A DNA stretch of 64,000 nt, taken from positions 40,602,001 to 40,666,000 of the forward strand of contig NC_031799.1 in assembly GCF_001522545.3 (NCBI RefSeq), read 5' to 3'. How positions within the stretch are numbered: the stretch's first letter is position 1; each line of letters starts with the position of its first letter. Both the position numbers and the translations under genes were made by a program. Below, piece by piece: positions 12,215-21,400 of the stretch. The notes under the pieces were generated by a model. That model was given only the letters and a program-made list of their open reading frames with translations. It made no database searches and was not told the DNA's origin. Origin of the DNA: Parus major (Eukaryota; Chordata; Aves; Passeriformes; Paridae).

Positions 12215-15200
12215 AAATTTTTACTGTCAGTATATGTATTTCATTCACTTCCAAGATGCGAGGGTCAAAAAGCCTTAATTAAAAATACAAAAAGCTTCTC
12301 TCCACTAGCATGAATACCGGAACTGGGAGATTTAAAATTGCAGACAACATGCGGGGTTTCAGCCAGTCTGCTAATCCTGTTTTGCACATGTAGAACTAGG
12401 CCAGGCACAGAAATTTACCATTTTGTCCAGGGTTACATATAATTTTTAAACAGTTATATGTGCTGATATCCAGATTACTAAACGAGTCTTCCTCTTCTGA
12501 AAAACAGAGATGACTAAATTCTCTCAGCATATTCCCTATTTCAAGCTACTATATGAGGTTACTCAGCCACCACTCTTTTTAATCCTTTCTAGCAAACACT
12601 AAGGTATATGTATGATTTCTGGACTTTCCTCAGCAATTGTCTTACTGTTTTGTGGTTGCTTCTGAATGTGAATGTGAATTTTGTGTTCTGAATGACAACT
12701 ACTCATTGCACAATGAGGCACAATGGAAAAGATCTCTGTAACAAATTCAGTCTTATTATTGCTATATAAATGTAATTTCCAGACTTTCTTAATTAGCTGT
12801 GAGTGGGCTACTTCTCCAAATCTTAATTTCATCTTGAACACGAAATGGAAGCAGTTAAGTTGAATAACCGGTAAGTGAGGTTCACATCTTCCTCCTATTG
12901 TATCCACACAAGCTGGAGCTAAGGCAATCTATATTTCTAAAAAAGTGATGTCATTCTTAGATTTTGAAATACACATCCAGGATCCCGGATGGGGGATTTG
13001 CCCAGAAAGGTGGGAGCCACCTCGTGGGTTTGAAGAAACCTGAGGGTTTGAAGACATACCCATTTTAACCACTAGAGGTCTGCTTCATTCCGGTCCTTTT
13101 CAGAATACAGACAGTATTTTGTATTGCTACCAAAATTTTTAACTATTCGATACTATAACAAATATTTAAATAGATATTTAAACTATTTCGCTTTAAGTAG
13201 TAGGAAAATGTCACCTGAAAAGATAACATGTATTTTTTGTTTTCTAGTGTTTCTTGTAGTAACAGGTAGATCTTTTGTTGTTCTTTTAAACACTCATCTA
13301 TTCAGCAGATTACTGAAGGAAACTAAACAAGAAGATACAATAGTGTGTATCTGCTGGTAATTTGACAGATTTCTCACTCCTAAATCTGGATGATGAAGAT
13401 AAGATTATCCACTGTGCAAGAAAAGTCACAAAAGCCTGCTTTGGCATCCTTATCATTTTCTCAGAATGTTTGGAGGCAGAAATCAAAGGAGTTTGCTAAA
13501 GATCCCTCTTATCTATATTAGACAAATTACAGAGACAGAGTACCATACTGGGAAATGAAACACTGTGCCCTAAAATGAATTATCAAATGAAGAGCTGTGA
13601 GGAGAGGAGTCACTATTCAATAAGTTTGTCTGTGACTTTGAAGAAGCCTTTTCAGTCAAAGATATTGTGCATGGCTTTGGGTACGCAACTACAGAAAGAG
13701 TCTGAAGGGTGCAAGTTAAAGGGCAAAGATCTAATTCCTCCAGTATGTCCATATGTGTGCCTCAGCTTCCACTAGGCACTTAACCCAAACTGAATTCTTG
13801 CCAGTGTGAGTGCCTAGAGCAATCTCAGAATTTCAGTACTGCTTTTCTACAGCTCAGCCAAATCTGCCTCCTGTAACTAAGCCCTGAGAGTCCAGAGTGC
13901 ACAGTCCACATCTTTAAAGCCAGATTGAGCACCAAATGCAGCTGTTCTGCCTGGACAAACCCAGAACCAGGGGCAGAGCTATTGCTTATGCCCCTGTTAA
14001 TTCAGCAGGGCCGAAAAAAACATGCTCAGTGTTGTCGTGCATCCCAGTTTCCATTCCCAGGGCTGTCAGAAGCTCTCCCTGGGCATATCTTTGGTTGAAA
14101 CTACATGCCACTGCCACAGGCCATGCTTGACACCCTCTCTCTTCAGGCATTACAAGTAGGGAGCTCCACTCCTCACCAAACCCCAGTCTGTGTTGCACTT
14201 GAGAGAGTCCTGCTCAGACACTCTGCCTCTACTGCTTCTGGGAGGTAACTGCGACTGGGGAAGCTGCACTCTGGTTCCATGTGGAGGACTGCTGCATCTT
14301 TGACAAACAACATCAGGTGTGAGGGGCTGGGCATAAGTCACAGCTGGCAGAGCTTCTTGGTTGCTATGTTGGTGTGGATACTGAATTTTTAATTTAGTCA
14401 ATAAGAATGTCTACCTGATGTCCAGGGTCATATACAAGCTGTCTGGAATTAGAGAAGTTTTAGATGCTTACACTTTCTGAAAACAGTGTCATACCCATGT
14501 CCCAGACAGTAACTGATCATAGCACATGCCTCAAGAGTAGAGTATCTGCCACCCCACTCCTTATGTACACCATCTGCGCCCCTGCCTGCCACACTTACCC
14601 ACATCAGATGAACAACTAAGGTCTAGGAAACCTTTGATTTAGGTTTGAACTAAAATCCCATACTCAGTAACTGAGGTATTGGGCTATATGGGAAAATGAC
14701 TAGGAACTAAACAGAACAATATGAGAAAGTAAAAAGCAACAGAGCAATCACAACAACTTGTTAGGTGGCACACACATAATTTAATTAAACTAGTTAAAGC
14801 CATCTCAGTGAATTTCAAGATGGCAATTAACTAGTAAAATGTGAGAGCAAGGAATAATAGTCCTGCAGTTTGTACTCAATAGCTCTCCACTGGCCTTTTG
14901 TTCTATACAGTGTTAAACTGTATCTGAATGTTATGTTATATTTCTGCACATTCATCAACTGTCACCACTTGCTTTTTGTAACCTTATCCATCAATGAGTG
15001 CAACTGGATTTCACTTTATGGGGTCATTCATGGCTCACTTCTCACTATGATATTTGGAGCATTTGATTAACAAGATCTTGAAGAGGAAGTATGAACTTTT
15101 AGACCATTACATAGTAGTTTAATTAATGTGCTTCTTTGTATCTAAAGAAAATATCTCAGCTTACCTTTGTGGGTGAAAAGGAAAGAGAAAAGTTGTCTGT

Positions 15201-15238
15201 TTTCTAATTTTAAACTTTTTCTATTTTTATTGTCACAG

Positions 15239-15300
15239 GGATTGTAGAACAGTTGGATTGTTGGAATGGCAGTGAACAGATGTCTCAGCAAATAACTGAG
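15239..15300 (+). other. Exon-like 62-bp block, plus strand
   Basis: A long pyrimidine-rich tract ending TTTTTATTGTCACAG (to 15238) precedes 62 bp with an open frame (IVEQLDCWNGSEQMSQQITE) and then GAG|GTCAGT. The frame is open for all 20 codons. No neighbouring exon is recognisable, so this may be a non-coding RNA exon or chance. Confidence 0.2.
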
Positions 15301-15820
15301 GTCAGTAAAGATTTTTGATGTTCTTTCTTTTCATATTTTCATTAAAGAAAAGGGTGAAGGGAAGGTAACCCTGCCCTGCCCATTGGATGTCATTTCTTAC
15401 CTTTTTAGAGATAAGTCAGTTTCATAGATTTTCTTTTTAAAGGCAAGAAAAAGTGTATGAAAAAATTCAGAGTTACACATTCAAGGGTCTGGGCTGACCA
15501 TCTGAACTTTCATTCTCTGGTTGCCCATTCAGTTACATGTACAACAGAAGACATCAAAGAATTAACAAAGGATCAGAGTATTTTGCTCAGATAGGCACAT
15601 CTCTGCTGAGATATGAGAGGTTCTTGACATCGGGTAACATATCTTCAATTTACAGAATCACAGAATCACACAGAATCAATTAGGCTGGAAAAGGCATCCA
15701 CAACCATTGAGTTTAACCTTTGACTGATCACCACCCTCTCAACTAGACCACAGCACTAAGTGCTACATCTAGTAATTTCTTGAACACCTCTATGGTGGTT
15801 CCACCATCACTCTGGGCAGC

Positions 15821-15873
15821 CAATTTCAATATTTAACAACTCTTTCTAAATGAGTTGTTAAACATTGAAATTG
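15821..15873. repeat. Foldback: 22-bp inverted repeat with 9-nt loop
   Basis: The left arm (15821-15842, starting CAATTTCAATATTT) and right arm (15852-15873, ending ACATTGAAATTG) are reverse complements at 21 of 22 positions, around the loop TTTCTAAAT. The left arm is native CR1 sequence, so the right arm looks like an inverted copy made locally, just before the SINE. A template switch during insertion or repair would explain it. Confidence 0.8.
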
Positions 15874-15894
15874 TTTAAATTTCTTGTCTTGTTA

Positions 15895-16018
15895 AACGAG
15901 TTTAGCTCAGCTGGTTAGACTGTAGCACTAATAACACCAAGATCAATCCCAGTATGGACAATTAGGAGATGGAACTGATGTTCTTTGAGGGTCCCTTCCA
16001 ACTCAGCATATTCTGTGA
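15895..16018 (+). mobile_element. tRNA-Ile-derived SINE with CR1-type tail (TguSINE1-like)
   Basis: The head matches tRNA-Ile(AAT): TTAGCTCAGCTGGTTAGA, then ACTAATAACACCAAG (anticodon arm), then ATCCCAGTATGGAC (3' acceptor side). About 11 nt of the T-arm region is missing relative to a full tRNA. Pol III boxes are visible: A box TAGCTCAGCTGG (15903-15914) and B box GATCAATCC (15941-15949). The tail GAGGGTCCCTTCCAACTCAG and TTCTGTGAAC is CR1-like, which fits mobilisation by CR1 reverse transcriptase. As I recall, songbirds carry such a SINE (TguSINE1), and chicken-type genomes lack it. It is not a functional tRNA gene. Confidence 0.85.
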
Positions 16019-16210
16019 ACTAATTTCTCCTGCTGTCCAACCTGAACTTTCCCTAATGCATCTTGAGACCATTTCTTCTCATGGTTGCCTTGTAAAGAGG
16101 CTGATCCTCTTGCTACCACCTCTCAAGCAGTTGTAGAGAGTGATATCGTCTCCCATGAGCCTCCTTTTCTCCAGACTAAAGACACCTGAAATGTTAGGCA
16201 GAGAAGGGAC

Positions 16211-16871
16211 TGAGAACAGCCCTGTGAGAAGGCTTTGGGGGTGCTGGTGGGTGAGAGGCTGGACATGACCCAGCCATGGGCACTCCCAGCCCAGAGAGCC
16301 AAACGTGTCCTGGGCTGCATCCAGAGCAGTGTGGGCAGCAGGGGAGGGAGGGGATTCTGTCCCTCTGCTCTGCTCTGGTGAGAGCCCACCTGGAACCCTG
16401 CATCCAGCTCTGGGGTACCAGCACAGGAGAGACATGGAACTGTGGGAGGGAGTCCGAAAGAGGGCCACTAAATTGATCAGAGGACAGGAGCACCTCCCCT
16501 ATGAAGACAGGATGAGGAAGTTTGGGCTATTCATCATGGAGAAGGTTATATGGAGACCCCCTAGGAACCTTCCAGTATATAAAGGGGGATACTGGAGAAG
16601 AGATCCTTTGTCAGGAGCTGCACTGGTAGGACAGACAGTAATGGGTTCGGACTCAAAGAGGGAAAATTTAGGTTAGATATATGGAAGAAACTATTTACTA
16701 TGAGGGTGGTGAAGCACTGGAACAGGTTTCCCAATTCAAGGCCAGCTTGGACGGAGCTTTCAACAAATTGGTCTAATGAAGGTGCCCCTGCCCATGGCAT
16801 GGGAGGGGGGGTGGAACTAGATGGTGTCAAAGGTCCCTTTCAAGCCAAACCATTCTATGATCCTATGATCT
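16211..16871 (+). mobile_element. CR1 LINE 3' fragment, plus strand
   Basis: It follows the CR1 3' region closely: AAACGTGTCCTGGGCTGCAT, GTCCCTCTGCTCTGCTCTGG, CACCTGGAACCCTGCATCCA, GAGGGTGGTGAAGCACTGGA, and an end in CAAAGGTCCCTTTCAAGCC and CATTCTATGATCCTATGAT at 16850-16869, the CR1 terminal repeats. It is 5'-truncated and lies head-to-head with the preceding minus-strand CR1, separated by only about 25 bp. Confidence 0.92.
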
Positions 16872-18304
16872 GCCTTCTTTGAGAATTACATTTCTTCATT
16901 CTGTAGAATTTCCCAGTGAAATGTATAATTCTGACAGCACCTGGGCTAAGGGAAGATTTTGCTCTTTTTTCCTTTTAGCAAACAGACACCTCTTCAGTGG
17001 TCTTCTTAAACAGTTGATTTTTAACTTTTCTGGGCATCTCTGCAAACTATCAATACACAACAAAAAATTGTTGATCAAGTTATGTTCAGCTGTTAAAAAA
17101 TTCACTTTGGCATTGTATGGAGCCATTCATTGGAAAACCAACATCATCATTCAAATATCTCTTTAATGTCAACTGGTTGGATCAGAGAGATAGAAAAACA
17201 AGGCTGTTTCTCAGCAGTTTCATTCTGCTGAAGGACAGGGGCCTACATGCAGGCATACAGCAGAAAAAAATTAAGAAACTAAGGTAACTGGGGATGAAAA
17301 ACAGCTAAATTATGATAAACTCCTGTTTTTATTTGCAACTGAGCCTTACTTGAGATTATTATTGGCAGCATCTGGAAGACTGTGAATTGGCAGCATCTGG
17401 AAGACACTGCTGAGTGAATGGAGAGGTGGAATCTGTGATTTTTTATTTTCCCCCCTTTCTTCTGGCTTGAATTATTAATAAGTATAATTTTTTGTGTCAC
17501 TTATGTAATTTTCTAACCTTCCATCTGAAGCCATCCTATTAAGTAAGATTTCCAGGCAAGGTGTGTGCTCAAGAATAGTAAATCTGACACTGCAGACTTA
17601 CTGGCACAGAGGCTTCAATTGAACATGCGTGCACAATCTGTCCAATTTGGCCAGAAAACATAGGATTTACTGAGCTGGGTGTTATGCAGCCGTAGTGCAT
17701 ATGGGCTGTGAATGTGTCTAGGATTACCAGTCACACAGCAGTCAGCCAGAGCTGCTGTGAATGCACAATGAGGTTTCAGTTGCTGGACTTATAAGACACA
17801 CAGAAATCCCTGGAGAGAATCCTGAAAAATCTACCCTGATAAAATTCTGATCTGATAGAATGAAAGCATTGCCAAGAAAACCTAGCTTTCAGCAGTTTTT
17901 AATGAAAAACCAAAAGAAAAGAGATCATCATGCCTTGCACTGTTTCTGAGAGACTTCTGAACTGGGGTGTTGCAGAAGGTTCCCTGAGGTGTTATCAGCT
18001 ATCCCCCACAAACTGCTTTACTGCTTTGGACTGCCCTTCTTACCTCCAGTAGGATGTGAATGATGCAGATTTTAGCACAGGGCTGGGGAGGGAGCTGTCT
18101 CAGACACTTGCAGCTCACTGTAGTCTGTCTTTCTTTTTTTCTTTCTAATGCACACTAGAGTGCGTCTCTCAGGAGTGTAACAGTGGAGATAAGCATGGAA
18201 AAAAGCCCATCTCCTCTCTGTAACTCCATTAGTCACTCCTGGTGGAGATGGTCTTGTTTAAAATATGAAACCCAAATATGCAGTGCTACAGCAAAAATGA
18301 CAGT
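16872..18304. other. Non-coding DNA between CR1 copies
   Basis: Unique AT-rich sequence. Only the 25-bp tandem duplication at 17361-17410 stands out. Confidence 0.6.
17361..17410 (+). repeat. 25-bp tandem duplication
   Basis: Two adjacent units begin ATTGGCAGCATCTGGAAGAC (17361-17385 and 17386-17410), nearly identical. Confidence 0.9.
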
Positions 18305-18733
18305 GCTGTGCTGGAGTGTGTCCAGGGAAGGACAATGAAGCTGATGAAAGGTCTGGAGCACAAGTCCTGTGAGGAGCAGATGAGAGAGCTGAGAGTGTTC
18401 AGCCTGGAGAAAAGGACTGCCTAAAAGGAGGCTGTAGTCAGGTGGGGGTCTGTCTCTTCTCCCAGGTAACAAGAGATAGGACAAGAAGAAACAGCCTCAA
18501 GTTGTGCCAAAGGAGGTTTAGATTCCATATTAGGAGACATTTGTTGATCAGAAGGGTTGTTAAGCACTGGAATAGGATGCCCAAGGGAGTGGTCAAGTCA
18601 CCATCTCTGGAAGCATTTAGAAGGTGTGTGGATGTGAAACTTAGGGATGTGGTTTAGAGATGAACATGACAGTGCTGGGTAAACTTGATGATCTTAAAGG
18701 TCTTCTCCAACCTAAATGATTCTAAGATTCTAT
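18305..18733 (+). mobile_element. CR1 LINE 3' fragment, plus strand, internally deleted
   Basis: Recognisable CR1 blocks include GGTCTGGAGCACAAGTCCTG, AGGAGGTTTAGATTCCATAT, GGGTTGTTAAGCACTGGAAT and the end CTTCTCCAACCTAAATGATT with CTAAGATTCTA. Between TTCAGCCTGGAGAAAAGGAC and CTAAAAGGAGGCTGTAGTC a usual stretch of roughly 30-50 nt is missing. It belongs to a different CR1 subfamily from the copy at 16.2 kb, judging by the GATGATCTTAAAGGTCTTCT ending. Confidence 0.88.
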
Positions 18734-20144
18734 ATGTGACTGTTGAGGGATCACATAGCTAGATGAATTCTGTACAGGAATCTAAACAGTAAATAGATTA
18801 TTTATATAGAGGAAAAAGGCTTAAAGTTGCTAAATATTTCCATTTGAGTATTGCAATGAAAGCAAACCTGCTAGGGAAGATAGCACTGTGTTTTGAGGTA
18901 CAAAAACTCAAACACTCAAAACTAGTGCAAGGAGTACTGTTTTCCTTTTTAGTGCAAAGCCTGAAAAGATGACAGAAATGAGGGCTCTGTGCTCTGTACA
19001 ACATGCTGTAATAATTAGGCCTATGCAAACAATTAAGTGCTCTCCATTCTATAGCATTTCCCTCATATTTGTGAGAATACTCAAAATTTTTAACTAAACA
19101 GTAGAACACTTAATTGAGAAGACTGCTGCTTCTATTACCACGGCTTTTTTATTAACCAAGACTTGTGATATGCAAGGATTTTTTTGTTTGTTTGGTTTGG
19201 TTTAGTTTTGTTTTTCTTTGTTTTCTTGGGGTGGGTTTTATTTGTTGTTTTTGTTTTTTTTTTTTAAGAAGAAGCTATGAAAAGCCTAACTTCACTGCTT
19301 TCTCAGTAAGTTAAATATCCCTGTTGGCTGCAGATTGTGGATGTTTGGTCTTGGCTGGTGTCAATTCTGTGTCAAAGTGTCACAGAACGAAGTTTATGTA
19401 CAGAGAATGCTACCTGGTTTAGGAGGTGTGGGGATCAACAGTATCTGTGTCAGGTTGAGTGGGAAGAAATAATATGAGGATTATGTAGCTGACCTGTTGA
19501 TCTGCTGGAAACTTGAAATCAGCTTGAATTTAATCAGAGGATTTGTAGACCCTCCTAAAACTTTTGTTCAGTAGAAAGGTTTTAAATTAGGTTTTTATTT
19601 TGTGAGATTCTCTACCTGGAAAAAGAAGCTTGCTGGGTGATTACAATAGGTCTGCAAGGGAAGAGAACTGGATGTAGGACTGGAGTGGGAGACGGAGAAG
19701 CTCTAATGGATTTGGAAAGACATTGAGGGGGGAATACTCCCTCTGCACCAAAAGGACTGATCTATCTTGGTAGAGAGTATTTCTGATGGAAAGTCTGGAT
19801 GTGCAGCACAAGCCAGGGGAGGACTAGGCAGGTGAGTGCAGTGTGGGAGCCCCACAGCTGGGGTCTATTACCAGGCCTTGCAAGCCTTTTCTGATGTGGA
19901 AGGTTTGAGCCTCCTCTCACTTAGGCCAAGAGGTAATGTCTGTGACTGCTGCACTTCAGCCAGAGACATGCTGTTATTTTCTCTGCAAAATGACAAAACT
20001 TATGTTTATTTGCTTTGTCATCCTTTTGCACTTTCATCTGTTAAATTCTGCCGGGTTCCTTGCCTTTGTTAGGATTGAATATGCTATTATTTCCCCTTTA
20101 ATCTGTCTCTCACTTTTTATACTAGGGGACTGGTTTAGAAGAGA
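18734..20144. other. Non-coding DNA between CR1 copies
   Basis: Includes a T/G-rich low-complexity stretch (about 19,165-19,266). The short reading frame at 19836-20072 has no support. Confidence 0.6.
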
Positions 20145-20990
20145 GAAGAAGATAATCATCAAGGCTGGAAGGGGGTCTCTGAGATCATCCAGTGCAACAA
20201 CCAACCCAGCACTAGCGCTGTAACCCCTAAATCACTAAACCACATTACCCACCACCAGATCCAGATGCCTACTAAGGAACTCCAGGGATGGTGACTCCAC
20301 CACCCCCCTGGCCAACTTATTCAAATGCTTGACCACCCTAATAATGATTTTTTTTTTCTCTGATATCTAATCTGGTTCTCCTGTCTCAGCTGAAGGCCAT
20401 TTCCTCTGGTCCTATCACTGCAGGCACAGTAGACGAGACAGACCCCCACCTCACTTCAGCCTCCTTTCAGGGAGTTGTAGAGATCTCCCCTGGGCCTCCT
20501 CTCCTAGTGATGAAACAAACACAACTCCCTCAGCCATTCCTCATAAGACATGTTTTCTAGTCCTTTCATAAGCCTTGTTGACTTTCACTGGACAAGCCCC
20601 AGCACCTCAATGTCCTGGAGATGTGAGGGGGCCAAAGCTGGACCTGAAGTGCAGCCTCAGCAGCTCCATGTACAGAAGGATGATCACCTCCCTTGTCCTG
20701 CTGGCCACACTGTTCTTGATTCAGGCCAAGATGGCCATTGGCCTTCTTGGCCACCTGGGCGCATGCTGGCTCACTCTGAACTGGCCCTCAGTGAGCACCC
20801 CCAAGTCCCTTTTTGCTGAGCACCTCTCTCCCCCAGCCTGTAGGGCTGATGGGTTTGCTGAGACTAAAATGCAGAAGCTGGCACCTTTCCTTATTGAGCC
20901 TCATGCAGTTTGTACTTGGCCCACTGATCGGGTCTGTACAGGTCTCTGTAGAGCCTTCCTACCCCGAGCACATCCATGGATCTACTAACA
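20145..20990 (-). mobile_element. CR1 LINE 3' fragment, minus strand (about 850 bp)
   Basis: The 3' end lies at about 20,145 (AATCATCAAGGCTGGAAGGG). The copy continues through GGAACTCCAGGGATGGTGAC, CATTTCCTCTGGTCCTATCA, CAGCACCTCAATGTCCTGGA, TGGCCTTCTTGGCCACCTGG and CTCTGTAGAGCCTTCCTACC, all reverse-complement CR1. This is one of the two longest CR1 copies in the window. Open reading frames across it (such as 20575-20988) are products of the element and not genes. Confidence 0.92.
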
Positions 20991-21063
20991 CACTTAAGGG
21001 GATCTCTTTGTGTAGGATGTGTCAAGGTCTAATTTTTGTTTGGTTGGGTGGCTGTTGCTTGCG

Positions 21064-21079
21064 TTTTTTATTTTTTTTT

Positions 21080-21137
<58 letters not shown>
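21064..21137. repeat. Long T homopolymer (poly-A on the minus strand)
   Basis: There is an uninterrupted run of 56 T (21082-21137), with two further T runs separated by single A residues upstream. Such a length is unstable, so the run is either young or partly an assembly product. The open reading frames encoding poly-Phe and poly-Lys through it are meaningless. Confidence 0.95.
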
Positions 21138-21400
21138 CTTCTTTAAAAAAGTTATTTTATTTTCTTCCTGTATGTCCGCGGGAAGCGTTCCGGCCACGAG
21201 AGCAGGAGGTGTCCCGCGGATGGCTGTGCCTGCTCGGGGAGCCAGCAGTGATCCGGCGGGTGACCACCAGAGGTCAGCGCCGGCTTTGCTGCGAGCGCAG
21301 CGCCGAGCGGCAGCGGCACCTCGCCCGTCCGCAACCCAAGGGTCCGAATCCAGCCTCGCCGTGCCGCGGGACCGCCGGGAGGTGACACTGGCCTTACACC
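21138..21400 (-). other. CpG-rich block with AATAAA and poly(A) on the minus strand: possible retrocopy 3' end
   Basis: From about 21,175 to 21,385 the sequence is extremely CpG-rich (roughly 30 CpG in about 210 bp), unlike the AT-rich flanks. Read on the minus strand, it runs into AATAAA (21161 to 21156) and, 18 nt later, into the A homopolymer. That is the layout of a polyadenylated transcript inserted by reverse transcription. I do not recognise a parent gene. A minus-strand frame of 92 codons (21430 to 21152) has no recognisable domain. Alternatives are a second small CpG island that happens to abut a T-tract, or a misassembled join. Confidence 0.45.
21264..21277 (+). promoter_or_regulatory. 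CTCF-like motif (one mismatch)
   Basis: CCACCAGAGGTCAG matches the CTCF core consensus CCASYAGRKGGCRS at all but one position (T in place of G at the eleventh). It lies inside the CpG-rich block 3.2 kb upstream of GADD45G. A chromatin-boundary role is inference only. Confidence 0.3.

Larger units (their letters stand above)
7505..15238. other. Non-coding DNA
   Basis: Unique sequence with the small duplications, the CRE and the GAT microsatellite listed separately. The patch 10,140-10,560 is GC-richer, with CAGCTG at 10229 and 10266, and might be regulatory. No gene is supported. Confidence 0.55.
15652..16187 (-). mobile_element. CR1 LINE 3' fragment, minus strand, interrupted by a SINE
   Basis: Read on the + strand, it opens with CAGAATCACAGAATCA and GGCTGGAAAAGGCATCC, the reverse complement of the CR1 3' end, including its short terminal repeats. 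It then follows the CR1 3' region through CCACCATCACTCTGGGCAGCC, and resumes after a roughly 175-bp interruption with CTGCTGTCCAACCTGAAC, ending in CTTTTCTCCAGACTAAAGAC. The element is 5'-truncated, as most CR1 copies are. The interruption is a foldback (15821-15873) plus a tRNA-derived SINE (about 15895-16018), so this CR1 is older than the SINE. Confidence 0.88.

Noticed and set aside
15898..15960. tRNA-Ile gene
   Set aside because: The tRNA-like part lacks about 11 nt of the T arm, has mismatched stems and continues into a CR1-like tail; it is a SINE head.
20813..21385. 190-codon open frame
   Set aside because: It joins CR1 sequence, a poly-Phe stretch from the T homopolymer and the CpG-rich block; no unified protein.
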